A DNA stretch of 64,000 bases from Allomyces macrogynus ATCC 38327 (GCA_000151295.1 GG745363.1:360117-424116), one strand, 5' to 3'. Shown: positions 10,653-22,025, counted from the stretch's first letter. Translations and numbers: made by a program. The notes: generated from the sequence alone by a model not told the origin.

Positions 10653-13600
10653 CTAAAACAGTCCCAACAAGTCCGCCTGGACCCCACTCGTCACAGCACC
10701 CTGTTGCACCGTCGCCGGCCCCACCGTTCCCGTTGTTCCTACCCCCATCATCACTGGCCCCGCCATCGACTCGTGTGCCGGCGCCAGCGCCGGTGCCGGC
10801 AACTTGACACGCACCGCGTACAAATTCGCCTGCAACGCGGCACTCCGTACGGGCACCACCGCCCCAGACTCGACCGCGGTCACGCTCATCCCGCCGAGCG
10901 CCGCGTTCATCGCGAACCGCACTTGCACCTCGACGTACTGTGCGCCCAGCGCTTTCCACACAACCTCGCGTTTCGCGCCGACCGGGACCGCGGGCCACAC
11001 GAGCGCACTTGCGCCTACTGCCGCGACGTCCGGGTTCTCAACCACGTTCTTGATCGCGGCACCGCACGTGACCGTGACGTCCTGGATCGCGAACACGGCA
11101 GACGCCGCGGGGCGCAGGACCACGTTCGCGCGCACCGTGTCCGCTCCACACCACGCCGCATCGAGCGCGACGTGCAGCGGGCACCAGTCGGCGGCCGGCA
11201 TCGTCGTTGACGCCGGCGCGGTGCCGACGTACCGGCATAAAACTCCACCGGCCTGTATGGTAGCCGTCATCTCGGTCGCGGACGATTCCGGGTGGGTGCC
11301 AAAGTCGCGCAGGATCCAGCCGCGCGGATTGGTCAGCTTGAGATGGAGTGGGGTAGCGGTGGAGGTAGGGGAGAAGGTGATTTGGCCCATGATCATGGCC
11401 TTGACGAGTTTGCCGTTCACAATGAGCGTCTTGATTAGTTCTTGGATGACGAGGTCGCCGACGGGTGCGGGTGGGGTCGGGCGCGAGGTGGGGAAGGAGA
11501 CGAGCGACGCGAGCGGGTCGGTGAGTATCGGGTGCGGCGAGGTCGAGGTGCTACTTGAGCTCGGCGCGGGTGGCGGCGGGGTAGTCGGTGGCGGGGATGC
11601 AGCGGATGGCATTGGGGATGCAGTCGATGGCAGCGGCAACGCGGTCGACACCAGATGCGCGGTCGGCACCAAACTCGGCATCATCGCCGCGGGTACCGCC
11701 GCACCGGCCGCAGCCGGCGCATCGGTGGAGAACGACGACAGCAAATCGCCCACGCCCGTTGTGGCCGACGAGGCAGGCGGCGGCGCGTACGCTGCCGACA
11801 TCGCGGGCCGCATTGCCGACATCGCCGCCGGCAATCCCGCGTCGCTCAACGACCCGAGCAAGTTCACTTCCCGCAAATCGACGGCCGGGTACAGAGCCGG
11901 CGCCGCCGGCGCCGAACCAACTTCTTCCAAGATCGCCACCGGCTGCGATGCGGCTGAGCCCGTGTCGCGTGGCGGTGCCGGAACAGGAACAGTCGACAAC
12001 CCAACGGCGACCGACCCGCGACCTAACCGTCCGCGGCGTGGGGCCCCCGTCGCATCAGACGTCACACCGCCAGTCATAAACGACGGCAAAATCGCATCGT
12101 CGCAGGTGGGAGCGGGAGCGGCGCGGCCAACCGTACCTGCGAGCGACGGCGGCAGCGGTGCGAGGGTATCCTGCCCGGCAAACACCGCCGCGTCGATCGA
12201 ACCGGGATCCGGCGACCGGCGCGCCGGCAAGTCCGGCGGCGGCGACCCCTCGGCGGTCGGTCGGCGCTCGGGGAGGGCTGGGGGTGGCATTGCTGTGGCC
12301 ACTGAGGTTGGTTCAATTGGCGCGTCACTCGCCGGTGGTGGTGGTGGACGGGCCTGAATCTCTATCTTGAGCCGGCCCGGTCCACGAGCTGCGGCCATGT
12401 CGTCGTCCGAATCCGAGTCGAACCCGGGGGTCACGACGGGAGCGCGCGCCGCATCGGCCGGACGCACGGCGAATCCGTCAGCGTCGACTTGGTGGATGGG
12501 GGATGCAGTCGATGGCGCGTGTGCCGAGTCGGGTGTCTACAGCACACGTAAAATGGTCGGTGCCGGTTCCACATTCAAATCGATCCGTTTCTGAGGTACA
12601 TACCTCGACATCCCCATCATCTTTCCGCGGCAACGACGTGGCACCTGCGACCGCCGTCCCACGGCGACTCATCGACCATCCTCTCTTGACCCCACCCTGC
12701 GGCACGCGCAGTTTCGGCGCGTCGGGCGAGACGAGTGCGCACAAGTCCGCGACAACGACTTGCTCGACCGTCTTCCCTGTCGCATCATGCACCCCCGCGC
12801 ACAATGCAGTCATGGTCTCGGCACTGTGCCGGTGCGCTTTGGCGACAGCGTTCATGGCCGCGGTCGTGGCCGCAATGAGGGCGGATGCCGTGTTGCACGC
12901 GGCCTACATCAATCACAATCCATCAGACCCCCGCTCGCCCCCCACCCGACACGCGTCAATCGAATACGGACCGGAAACGACGCGCGACACTCGGCCTCCC
13001 ACGCCCCCCTTGCCGCGGCCAACTTCTCATTCGCCTTGTCAACCTTTTTGGCGTTCGGTTTCTTCTTGGCCACCGCCTCATCTTTCGTCTCGGCCAGTTC
13101 CAAATTCTGTGCAACTTTACCGGCGCGTTTTTGCGCGGCCTTCAAGTCCGGCGCCAGGCGTCGACGTGCGCGGCCATCTTGACGCGCTCGGCCTGTGCGG
13201 CCAAGGCGGAGGTGATGGCGGTTGCGTGCGCCGCGTTGTGCTGGAGAAGCGCGCGGAGCGCGGTGATGGGTGGGGAGAGAACGCTACCGGCGGACGAAAG
13301 GAGGGGTGAGCGGGGATCGAAGGGAGAGAAGAGGGAGGGAGCGGACCTGTCGTCGTCGTCGGGCGCATGCTTCTGCAATGTGCGCGTCACGGCTTTCCCA
13401 AACGCGTCGTGCACTTGCGCACTACATTCTCCACCCACTCGCTGGTCAGTTTCCGCGTCGTCCACCCGCTGATCAAGCGCGCCGCGAGCACGTACAGGTC
13501 CTTGAACATATCGACCAGCGCATCGGCCGTATCCCGGTGCCGCAAGATGCGGTCAACGACGGGGTCCACATACTGCGCGGGTTTGGCGACCGTCTACCGT

Positions 13601-13786
13601 GCGCGTGATCGGCGTTAGACCGTCGATCTTTCCAGTCCTTGGAGTGAGAGTGGAGCGGACCAGAAACGCGGTCACGAGAGGCGGTGCCGCGGGCGCCGAT
13701 GTCAGATCGACCGTTGCAGCGGGATCATCGACAGGCTCGACAAGTTCCGGTGGAGGCAGCGGTGCCGGGTCGGCCGGTGCGGCCAT
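10653..13786 (-). CDS. SYP1: SYP1/FCHo-like F-BAR and mu-homology endocytic adaptor (one apparent frameshift)
   Basis: Six exons on the minus strand: 13786-13661, 13593-13496, 13421-13347, 13283-12972, 12903-12604 and 12536-10653. Introns are 67, 74, 63, 68 and 67 nt, most with CTNAC branch motifs. The N-terminal third reads as an F-BAR helix bundle (for example AQVHDAFGKAV, ALLQHNAAHATAI, then a Lys/Ala-rich KKVDKANEKLAAARGAWEAEC). The middle is Pro/Ser/Ala-rich. The last 270 residues fit a muniscin mu-homology domain (starting near VIQELIKTLIVNGKLVKAMIMGQITF). FCHo/Syp1 proteins bend membrane and recruit cargo and AP-2 at early endocytic sites. The exons sum to one base short of a multiple of three: near 13150 the frame must shift between DAWRR and DLKAAQKRAGK, with no room for an intron. 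That is either an assembly error or a real lesion. Orthology to yeast SYP1 is inferred from architecture only. Confidence 0.75.
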
Positions 13787-14112
13787 GACTGGCGATCGAA
13801 AGCTAATCGGGGTTGAAGAACTGCAGCCCGCGAGCCCACGTGCGACGCGAGGCAAGCGGGTCCCGGGGCGCGGATCAGCGGCCTCAGTGCGATCGCGCGC
13901 GATTGCAGCAAGTCAGTCGCGGGATTATCGGTGGAGACAACGGGAAAGAGGTGATAATTCAGTTCAGCGTCGGAATGCAAGCAGTAGCGGAGCAAAGTTG
14001 CGGTGGAGACAATTGAGACACCTGCACAATGCATCACACTCATGTGAAACTCACGCAGCGTCACATCACTTTGACGCATTGAGCCAATTGCAATAAAAGT
14101 CGCAATTTCTCA
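13787..14112. other. former 5' flank of the initiator tRNA gene
   Basis: This lies between the SYP1-like gene start and the left target-site copy. If the retrotransposon is removed, this DNA sits directly upstream of the tRNA gene at 21954. It ends in an AT-rich segment (GCAATTTCTCA just before 14113). No other gene seen. Confidence 0.5.
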
Positions 14113-14126
14113 AGCGTCTTGGCGCA
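14113..14126 (+). repeat. left target-site duplication (tRNA head)
   Basis: AGCGTCTTGGCGCA, identical to the first 14 nt of the initiator tRNA gene at 21954-21967. It flanks the 3' end of the retrotransposon. Confidence 0.85.
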
Positions 14127-14135
14127 AGGACGATG

Positions 14136-14141
14136 TTTATT
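14136..14141 (-). terminator. polyadenylation signal at the LINE 3' end
   Basis: On the minus strand this reads AATAAA, about 10 bases before the 3' end of the element. It is placed as expected for the 3' end of the full-length transcript. Confidence 0.55.
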
Positions 14142-14366
14142 GACTGACCTGCTACAAACCGTGCACGACTAACGACCGTCGCTGGGAGAGCAATACGCAG
14201 AAACAAGAATAGGAGAACCAGGGCGCAGCGTGGGGGTCAGCTCCGATACAAAAATTGTCTGCCCGCACACCCAGCCCACTGCCCTCAGCAACTTGAACGC
14301 GCGGGCAGCCGTCAAAGGGGGCGGCTAGCAGGCTAGCCCCCCTGGAAACGCAACCCGTCAACCAAC

Positions 14367-17300
14367 TCAACCTCCTCCACCCGACCAACCCAACAAATTC
14401 GACGAGTCGGCGCCACGGAGGATGTCCACAATGCGACGGCGGGCCGTGAGCCGCACCTCGCACACAGGGTGCACGTGCCACGCCTCCTTCTCACTGCACT
14501 GCGTGCAGCGCGGCGCAACAGAATAGCGCGGAGCACGACGGATCACAGCGATCTGGCCTGGCTCATGAGCAGTGCACGGTTCACGGTCATGGCGTGGCAG
14601 CACCCATGGGCGCGGCGGCACGTCTTCGACCAGGTCGCGAACGTGTGGCAAGTGCAGTTCCGACTGGATCACAGTCAACACCACGTCCATGAAGCGCACG
14701 AGCACAGCGCGTGGGGTTGGCACCTTGGGCCACAGCAGGGGCGCAACCTGGTCAGCAGTGGCGTGCACGGGCACGGGCACGGCGCACAGCGGGAACAGCT
14801 CCTTCCACTTGGCAAGGTCGGCGCATGTGATCGCGGTGGCTGCAAGACAGCGCAGGTGCAGAGGGCCTGGGTCGTGCGGCAACAGGTACCACGCAAAACG
14901 GTTGGCGAGGTCATGCAGGCCTAGCGGGCGCTCACCCGGCTGCGCGTCGGCAAACAGGTCGCGGACGGCCTTGGCCATGTCAGTGTGGAGCCGGTTGAGG
15001 ACCTGGGCGTGCTCGTTCATGCGACACGGGCACACGAAGTAGTGCAGTTGGTCATCGGCTGCCCCGCACAAACACGCACGGCCAGCCGGGAACTGCTCTC
15101 CGAGCAGGCCATGCAGCCGCTCGTGCGTCATCAGGCTACCGAAAAGCGACTGGAGACGGAACGAGGTGGCCTGGTTCTGCTTGCGTGACGTGACGAGCGC
15201 GAGCAGCCGCACACTGCCATGGAGTGCAAGACCCATCGTGTCCCAGTCGATCAATACAGCAAACGGCAAGCCCCTGAGCTGGACGTCAAGCATGATGGCA
15301 CACCTCTCCATGTCGGCGAGCCGCAGCATGAGACAGCGTGGGTCCGACCACACAGGTACGCCAAGCACTGCCAGTGTCATCACGAGCCCCCACTGCGGAT
15401 GCGTGAAAACCATATCTGTGAGCCAGACAGCTGACCTGGGCGCGCGCACGGCACCCCGCCTGGCGAGCAGGTCAGCAACCTCATTCCCAAAGTCGCCGTC
15501 ATGGCCCTTGACCCATGTCAGCTTGACATCAACGTGCCGCACCGCACGCGCGAGCCGCAGTGCCGACCACAAATCCGTATTCGTCGACCGCATGACACGG
15601 CGCGCCGTGAGAGCAGGCGCCACCTGCAGCTGCATTGCTGCACCTGCAATGGCCGCCTGGGAATCGAGGCGCACGTCGAGCCATGCGCCAAAACTGCAGT
15701 GGTCGACTGCAACGAGGAGAGCAAAAACCTCGGACCGCGTTGACGAGTGCGGGCCAGCAGGCAGGCGTATGGCAACCTCATGCAACACACTGGGAAAAAA
15801 CACGCCAGCACCGGCCACGCCTGTGGTCTGCTCGAGGGACCCGTCCGTGTAGACGACGAGCGGCTGCGCGCCGATGTCGCCGCTGGCGACACGTGACGCA
15901 GTCGACTGGTACTCAGCAGGGTCGGCAGCTGCGACAAACACGCCCAGGCGGGTCATGGCAGTGCTGCAGCTGCACGGCACAGCAATCGGGTGGAACGGGA
16001 GCATGTGCAGGTCGAACTTGCCGCTGCGCCACTTGAGAATCTTGTCGAGGACTATGCGATCCGTCTTGCCGCTGCGCTTGCTGTCACCATGGCCGCGCTT
16101 TCCAAAATGGGACTGGGCGACCATGACCTTGGCGGCGTCATAGCCACAGGCAGTCGTGACGTCGAACGGGAGCACTTGGCCACGGTGGAACTGGTCCAGC
16201 ACGACATCCTCGAAAAAGTAGGCGCCGCACGCCATGGCGGTTGTTTGCCATGCATTGCGCCCAGAGCGGAAGGGGCTGATCAGGTCGGGGAGGACGAGCG
16301 AGAGTGGGATGCGCTGGTCGGCCTGTACCAGCGAGAACTCGCCGTTGGGGAAATCAGTGCTGCGTGGCAAGTCGACCAGGGCTAACCCGCGCGCCGCAAG
16401 CTGCAGTATCAACTGGTCAAACCACGCGCGCATGCCCAGCAGCCGGCTTGAGATGTACGGTGCCGCGAGATCTGGCTGCGACAGCGGCGACATGGGGCAC
16501 ATGGTCTGCGCCTGCAGAAAACCGAGCTCGACACGCACTGGCACGCCATTCGGCCCGTGGTCCTGCAGCATGACAGCAATGTCTGTGAAATGCTGCGCAA
16601 CCACGATGTCGGAGAATGGGACGAGTCCCACAAGCGCACGCACATGGAGCGCGACCAAGGGGAAGATGCACGGCAGCCGGAACTTGGCATGCACAGCCGA
16701 CCGTATCGACGCATCGAGCGACTCGAGCTGTGTCATAGTCGGGACAGCAATGCACGTGTGGTATGCGGCGGCCAGCAGGATCACGGCGTTGAGGAGGTAG
16801 ACGGCGGCCTTGCCCATAACCTGGCGCGGCCGCAGCAGCATGAGCCCATGCTTGATCTTGTCGCGTGCAGCACGGAACCCAGTCGCGGGTGACACAGCGT
16901 CGTTGATGAAGACGCCAAGGTACCGAAAGTGCTTCCCGACCCAAGGGACGGGGGCCCCAGCAGCCATCAGCTGTGTTGCAGCTTCGCCGTCACGCGCATT
17001 GAAGTGGAGGACGGCCCCCTTGGTCAGGTTGGCACGGATCTTGGCGATTTCATTGAACTCGTTGACGCGGTCCATGATGCGCTGCAGCCCCACGCGTGCC
17101 GTCGCATAAAACACGGCGTCGTCCATGAATGCAACGGCCGCGACCGACAGCCGGGCAATTTCCGTACCGCCTTCGTATGCACGCTCGCGACCCAGACGCT
17201 CCTGCATCCCCGCACGCGCGACAAGCATCACGCCCATCCCCACTCCTGGCTCTGACTGCGCCATGTCCTCGACCGTGGCGAGGCACACGTCGTAAAACAC

Positions 17301-19661
17301 GTTCCAAAGAAATGGGCTCTCGACCACGCCTTGCGGGATCCTGCGCCCGACCTGCACCTCGTCTGACAGGCCGTATGCGGTGATGACGCGTGCGGTGCGG
17401 CCCTTGATCATGCCTGCAAAGTAAAACTGCACAAATGCGGGCGGCAGGTGGATCCACTCCATGGCGTGACGCAGCAGCGCGTGGGGGACAGAATCATAGG
17501 CCTTGGACTTGTCCTCAAAATAAGCCCACAACCCCGCCCCTTGCGCGTGCGCCTGTGCTGCAGCCGAGTGCAGGATTGCAATCGGCACCGACGTCTCCGA
17601 CCCAGGTACGCCTGAGAACCGCGCACCACGCATCACGTCGTGCTTGGCAAGGACCTTGTGGATGCGCTCAAGCAACACCTTCATGAGCAGCTTGCTTGCA
17701 GTCTCGAGCAATGTGATCGGGCGCGTGCCCACAGCAAGGCCCACGAAACCGTCCGACAACTTGGGGATCAGGTAAATCAGCCCGGTCCGCCACCCGGCCG
17801 GCATGGCGCGCTGCTCGAGGCACGCCGAAAAGAGTCCGGCAAGCGCACTGAGCGCAGCATCACCCGCCTTCTCGAAAAGTCGAAGCGTGACCAGGGACGG
17901 ACCCGGCGCGCGGTCAAGCGCGCAAACGCACAGCGTGAGCGCAATCTCCTCGGCCGAAATGGGCGCCATGAGCCCGGACCAGATGTCGCCATTGACGTGC
18001 GCCACAGGCGCAAACGCCTGCTGCCAAAATGGATTGGCAATGTGTGCGACGTCCTGTGGTGTGAACCACTCCTGGACCTGGCACGCGATCTCGGACTTGA
18101 CCGTGGATGGGTCACGTGATACCAACTCATCTGCACACACAACACGGTCGACCGTTGCGGGCACCTGGTGCTGCAACAGTGCCGAGTTGATGAACTGGCG
18201 CAAATCCACACCAAACAGCTTGTCCCATTTGTCGATAAGCTTGTCCACCCGGGCGCGCGCCCGCGCCACGTCGGCAACCCACCACGCGACCGACAGGTGC
18301 TTGCGCAGCTGCTTGCCTGCGGCCCGTCGAGACGCGACTGCGCCTGGATCGGGGACCCCATTGACCACCATGACTGGTGTGGCCACTTGCAGGACAAGTC
18401 GGTCGTCTGCGCCCATCGCACGCCCAGCCTTGAGCACACACATTGGCACCCTGCTCAATGGAGACTTGCGCAGCCAGCGGCAGAGGTCTCAGAGCGCGAG
18501 CGACAGTGGGTCGCTGCGACGCGACACATGCCAGCCCGAAATCTTGCCGCCCACACACCGCAGAGGCAGGTGCTCGCGTGCCGCTTCCTCGACTGCCTTG
18601 CGAATTTGCTCCCACATAGCATCCAGCGCACCCTCACGCCGCAGCTCCACCAGCTTGGCACTGGCAAGGCTGGCCTTGACTTTGGCGGCAAACGCAGTCC
18701 ACTGCTCTGGTTGCGTCGACTTGGGGTCAGGCAGCTGGCGTGCTGCCTCAGCCAGAACACGACGCAGTGTACGCACCAATTTGCAGTCAAACAGGTTTGA
18801 CAATGTTGTCCGAAACACGAGTGCCGCGTGGTCGAACGGCTTGGGGACGTCCATCAGGTCCACGGCCACCTCATCACCGCCCTCCCCCTCCCTGTGCAGC
18901 CCACAAGTGACTGTGGTCGACACGGTATAGCAGCGGCAGGAGACGAGAGCAAGCGGCGAGACAAAAATCCGATCAATACGGTTGCGTGAAATGGACCCAT
19001 CGTCGTGGCGCGACAATGGTCCCGTCCCATCAAGTACCCCCTCGGCCTCGGCCAGGTCCACGAGTCTGAGCCGTGACAGTGACTGGAACATGGTCGTGGC
19101 CTCAGTGCGCATGGAGCTTGAGTTGAAGTCCCCGCACACGACGACAGTCCACCCGCGCTCAGACGCATGGCGCACCCGGTCCACGAGCCATTGGCCTGCA
19201 GCCCAGTATGCAGCACCGCCGTTGGCACGGTCGTGCGGTAGGTAGGCGCCAAAGACGGCAAGATGGCCGTCCTCGGCGGTGCGTAAATTCTGTTGGAGGA
19301 CGTAACTCTTGTGAGAATACGTCTCGGCCAAGTACAGATGGAATTGCGCGCGAAAAGAGAGAGTCACGCCATGACCCTCGTCCTTTGAGACTGAACCTGG
19401 TGCAGCAGCAGCGTGCCACACGACCCAGCCCTGTTCCCAGTGCAGATCACGCAACTCAAACTCCACCGCCCAGATCCGGTCAGTCATCAACCTCGTCTCC
19501 ATCAACACCACCATGGACGCATCAGACTCATCGAGCAAGCACCTGAGCGCGTCCATCCTGGCCGTGTGCCCCAATGGATCCCTCAATCCACAGGCATTCT
19601 GGACCAGCAGCATCAGGCCAGGAAGACCTGCTGGTCCTGCAACCACACCCTCCTCACGCAT
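14367..19661 (-). pseudogene. LINE ORF2: endonuclease, reverse transcriptase, RNase H (one in-frame TGA)
   Basis: The frame starts at ATG 19661-19659, which overlaps the ORF1 stop (ATGCGTGA), and runs to 14367, 1764 codons including a TGA at 18491-18489. Residues 20-285 are an exonuclease/endonuclease/phosphatase domain with QNACGL (N22), METRL (E55), GDFN (D178, N180), RIDRI (D230) and FDH (D277, H278). After the TGA comes the reverse transcriptase: FEDKSKAYDSV (motif A region), PQGVVESPF, and FMDD as the catalytic box at about 17129-17118. RNase H follows at about 15860-15450 with YTDGS, TRSEVFALL, LDSQAAI and GNEVADLLA, giving the D-E-D-D set. Two Cys/His clusters (CLCG...HYFVCPC and RCTQC...HVHPVC) lie near the C terminus. 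All catalytic residues are present; the only visible lesion is the TGA between endonuclease and RT. Confidence 0.9.
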
Positions 19662-21864
19662 GAGCGGGAGGGGGCGTGGTCGCAATGGGCGGCCCTGCTG
19701 CTGCTGCATGACCCATTGAGGGAGACAGGTTAGCAGATGCGCCTGGCAGGACGCGGGTGGGAGCTGCAGTGGCGGCAGGCACGGGCGCAGCAGACGTGGC
19801 AGGGTGGCGGGCATGGGGCAGCACGGTGGGGGTGGACAGCAGTGGCACAGCCATGGCGGGGGGCGCAGCTGGGCCAAGGGCGGGCGTGGAGGCCAGGGCA
19901 GCACTCTCCACCACGTGAGCTGGGTGCACAGCAGCTGGGGGCTCACCCTCTGTGTCGGAATCCACCTCCATGGGCTGGTCGACTGGGCCCTCGTCGCCCT
20001 TCTGCCGCTTCTTTGCACAGGTGCATCTCAAGGTCGACTTGGGCACTGCCTGCTGCTGGGTGGGCGGGGTGGGCTGGGTGGGCACAGGTGCAACAGCGCA
20101 TGAGGTGGTACTGGTAGCTGCAGCTGGCAGGGGCGACACGGGATCGAGCAGACTGCAAGCAAAGTCGGCCAAGAGCGATAGGAGCGGGTCAGTGCCCATG
20201 CCATAGACAGAGAGCAGCACCTGGGCCATGTGTAGGTGGCCACGCGCGGCCTCCAGGTCCTTGCGGTTGTAGGCAAGCTTGGTCTCCCGGAACAGTACAG
20301 AGGCTGTGTCGCGCGCGATGCGGGCGGCCTCCTGGCCAGCAGGCGACTCGGGGAACTTGGGGTTGTCGGCAACAGGCAGCAGCAACCCCACCACGGGCAC
20401 TGCAGACGGCACTGGCACCACCCCAGCCTTGCCCTCAGGGGTTGCACTGGGCATAGTAGGCTGCTCGGCAGTGGGCCTGCCAGCTGCAGGTGATAGAACA
20501 TGGGACCAGAGCAAGCAGCCACCAACGACAGGTCCAGGGGCTGCAGGCCAGGCCGCGGGCAGCGCTGTTGCTGGCAGCGACGAGGGCGATACAGGTGGTA
20601 ACCGTGACAAGGGCACCAGCAATGATGACGAGAGCTGAGCCAATGGGCGCACGACGGCAAGTGGAGCCGAGTCGGCACGCCGGGGTGCACCTCGGGCGTG
20701 GTCCTGCCCACCACGGCCACCACGACAAGGGAGCAGTGACCAGTTGAACTGTGGTACGTGCGGCTTGTCACAGGACGTCATGCGGTGGTCCGGCGATCCA
20801 CAAACATAACAGACATGCACACCCACGTCCATGGCAAAGATCTGGCACCCATCAAGCTCGAGCCGCATTGCCTGAACCAAGGCGCGGCTGCGGCTTGTTT
20901 TGCACATTACCTCGGCCATGTGGGACAGGCCGACCTTCTTGTCGCGGTACGTGCGCAGCACTGTGACATGCTTGAAATGGTCCATGGGGAGGGCGCAGTG
21001 GAGGTCAATGTCGGTGTAACCATGGGGGAGGCCATGAAGCCAGAGTCTGCGCGAGCGGGCATCACCAAAAATCTCGTCCATCGGCCGGGAACCAGGGACA
21101 AAATGGACGATATTGTCACCAAGTACAGTGTTGTGCTTCTGCAGCATCACCTTGTGCGCCAGCACACTGCAGACCAGCAGCGCTGTCCACTTGCACTTGG
21201 CCTTGTCCAAGGCGTTGAACTCAGCAACACGCAGCACATTGCACTTGGCCCCGTGCAGCGTGTCGAGCAGCGAACCACGCATCCACTGCGGTGAGAGACC
21301 GAGCACACAGATTGTGCACAGCCCAGACCCATCATCCCCCACAGTCATGTTGCGGACCACCACAGTGCGGTCATTGGCGCCAGCGCCCAGCGCAATCGGC
21401 AGGCCTGCCTGCACCAAGTCACACAGGACAGACTCGTCGAAGACGTCGAATATGACAAACGCCTCCTTGCCAAGGCGCTCGACTCAAAAAGCGTGGGCAG
21501 ACGCACATGCGCATGGGACGATGCGGGCCGCACGGGCAAGGAGGTCCTTGTGCGATTTGTTCGTCGTCTGCGGCATGCGGATGTCGTCAATCTTGAAACC
21601 CGCTGTAACATGGTGGACACGGCAGCCCCAGTGGTCACGCCACAGTTGGTCGTCATCATGGTCGCCGGGCTGGGTCTCGGGTTGGTCGGCGCCGTTGGTG
21701 GGCGCATCAATGTCCATGGCATTTGCAGCAGCCGGGTCAGTCAGTTGTTCATGCGCTGAGGCGGCAGGGGCAATTGGTCCACCTCCACCGTCGTCCCCGT
21801 CGGCCACCACCACCTCGGGCGGCAGCATCACACCCACCACTTCGGCGGGCGCGCTCGCAGACAT
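19654..21864 (-). pseudogene. LINE ORF1: nucleic-acid-binding protein with CCHC knuckle (one in-frame TGA)
   Basis: The frame runs from ATG 21864-21862 (MSASAPAEVV) to TGA 19656-19654, 737 codons, broken by a single TGA at 21486-21484. On the far side the frame continues with VERLGKEAFVIFDVFDES. A CCHC zinc knuckle (C-x2-C-x4-H-x4-C, CYVCGSPDHRMTSC) lies at about 20811-20770, as in ORF1 proteins that coat LINE RNA. The C-terminal third is Pro/Ala/Thr-rich. The stop overlaps the ORF2 start by eight bases, which suggests translation of ORF2 by termination-reinitiation. Confidence 0.85.
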
Positions 21865-21919
21865 TGTTGTTGAACGTCGAGGAATCGATTGCAGCAAGTT
21901 AGGACACTCGGGGGGGGGG

Positions 21920-21953
21920 AGCGTCTTTAGCGTCTTGGCGCAGCGTCTTGGCC
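21920..21953 (+). repeat. extra degenerate copies of the tRNA head at the LINE 5' junction
   Basis: Between the LINE body and the intact tRNA are three abutting partial copies of the tRNA 5' end: AGCGTCTT (21920-21927), AGCGTCTTGGCGC (21929-21941) and AGCGTCTTGGCC (21942-21953). They could come from template jumping during target-primed reverse transcription or from repeated insertions at the same site. Confidence 0.8.
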
Positions 21954-21967
21954 AGCGTCTTGGCGCA
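21954..21967 (+). repeat. right target-site duplication (tRNA head)
   Basis: AGCGTCTTGGCGCA, identical to 14113-14126. It forms the 5' acceptor strand and start of the D arm of the tRNA gene. Confidence 0.85.
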
Positions 21968-22025
21968 GGGGAAGCGCGCAGGGCTCATAACCCTGAGGTC
22001 GCAGGATCGAAACCTGCAGACGCTA
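21954..22025 (+). tRNA. initiator tRNA-Met (CAT)
   Basis: The 72-nt sequence folds as a full cloverleaf. The acceptor AGCGTCT pairs with AGACGCT, with an A1-T72 end pair and discriminator A. The D arm is GCGC/GCGC. The anticodon stem CAGGG/CCCTG holds the loop CTCATAA with anticodon CAT. The T stem is GCAGG/CCTGC with loop ATCGAAA. A at position 54, the ATCGAAA loop and the A1-T72 pair mark the eukaryotic initiator rather than the elongator tRNA. The internal A box (TGGCGCAGGGG) and B box (GGATCGAAACC) are intact, so the gene should still be transcribed although a LINE has replaced its 5' flank. There is no intron and no encoded CCA. Confidence 0.93.

Larger units (their letters stand above)
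14127..21953 (-). mobile_element. non-LTR (LINE) retrotransposon inserted in an initiator tRNA-Met gene
   Basis: The element is about 7.8 kb on the minus strand. In its own 5' to 3' order it has a short 5' leader with a 10-C run, ORF1 (21864-19654), ORF2 (19661-14367), a 240-nt 3' region and an AATAAA close to the end; there is no poly(A) tail. It is bounded by a perfect 14-bp target-site duplication made of the first 14 nt of the tRNA gene. ORF2 carries an apurinic-type endonuclease, reverse transcriptase and RNase H, an architecture known from the I and Tad groups of LINEs. Apart from one TGA in each ORF the reading frames are intact, so the copy looks young. It could be an autonomous element crippled by two point mutations, or still active if the stops are read through. 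Placement in a clade needs a reverse transcriptase tree. Confidence 0.9.

Noticed and set aside
10804..12357. A 517-codon plus-strand frame opposite the SYP1-like gene
   Set aside because: The minus strand gives the mu-homology domain and fits the spliced F-BAR exons; the plus frame is a shadow.
14469..20117. Many plus-strand frames within the LINE
   Set aside because: They are antisense to ORF1 and ORF2, which carry all the catalytic motifs.
14113..21967. Flanking direct repeats read as LTRs
   Set aside because: They are only 14 bp, match the tRNA gene, and the element encodes an apurinic-type endonuclease with no protease or integrase; they are a target-site duplication.
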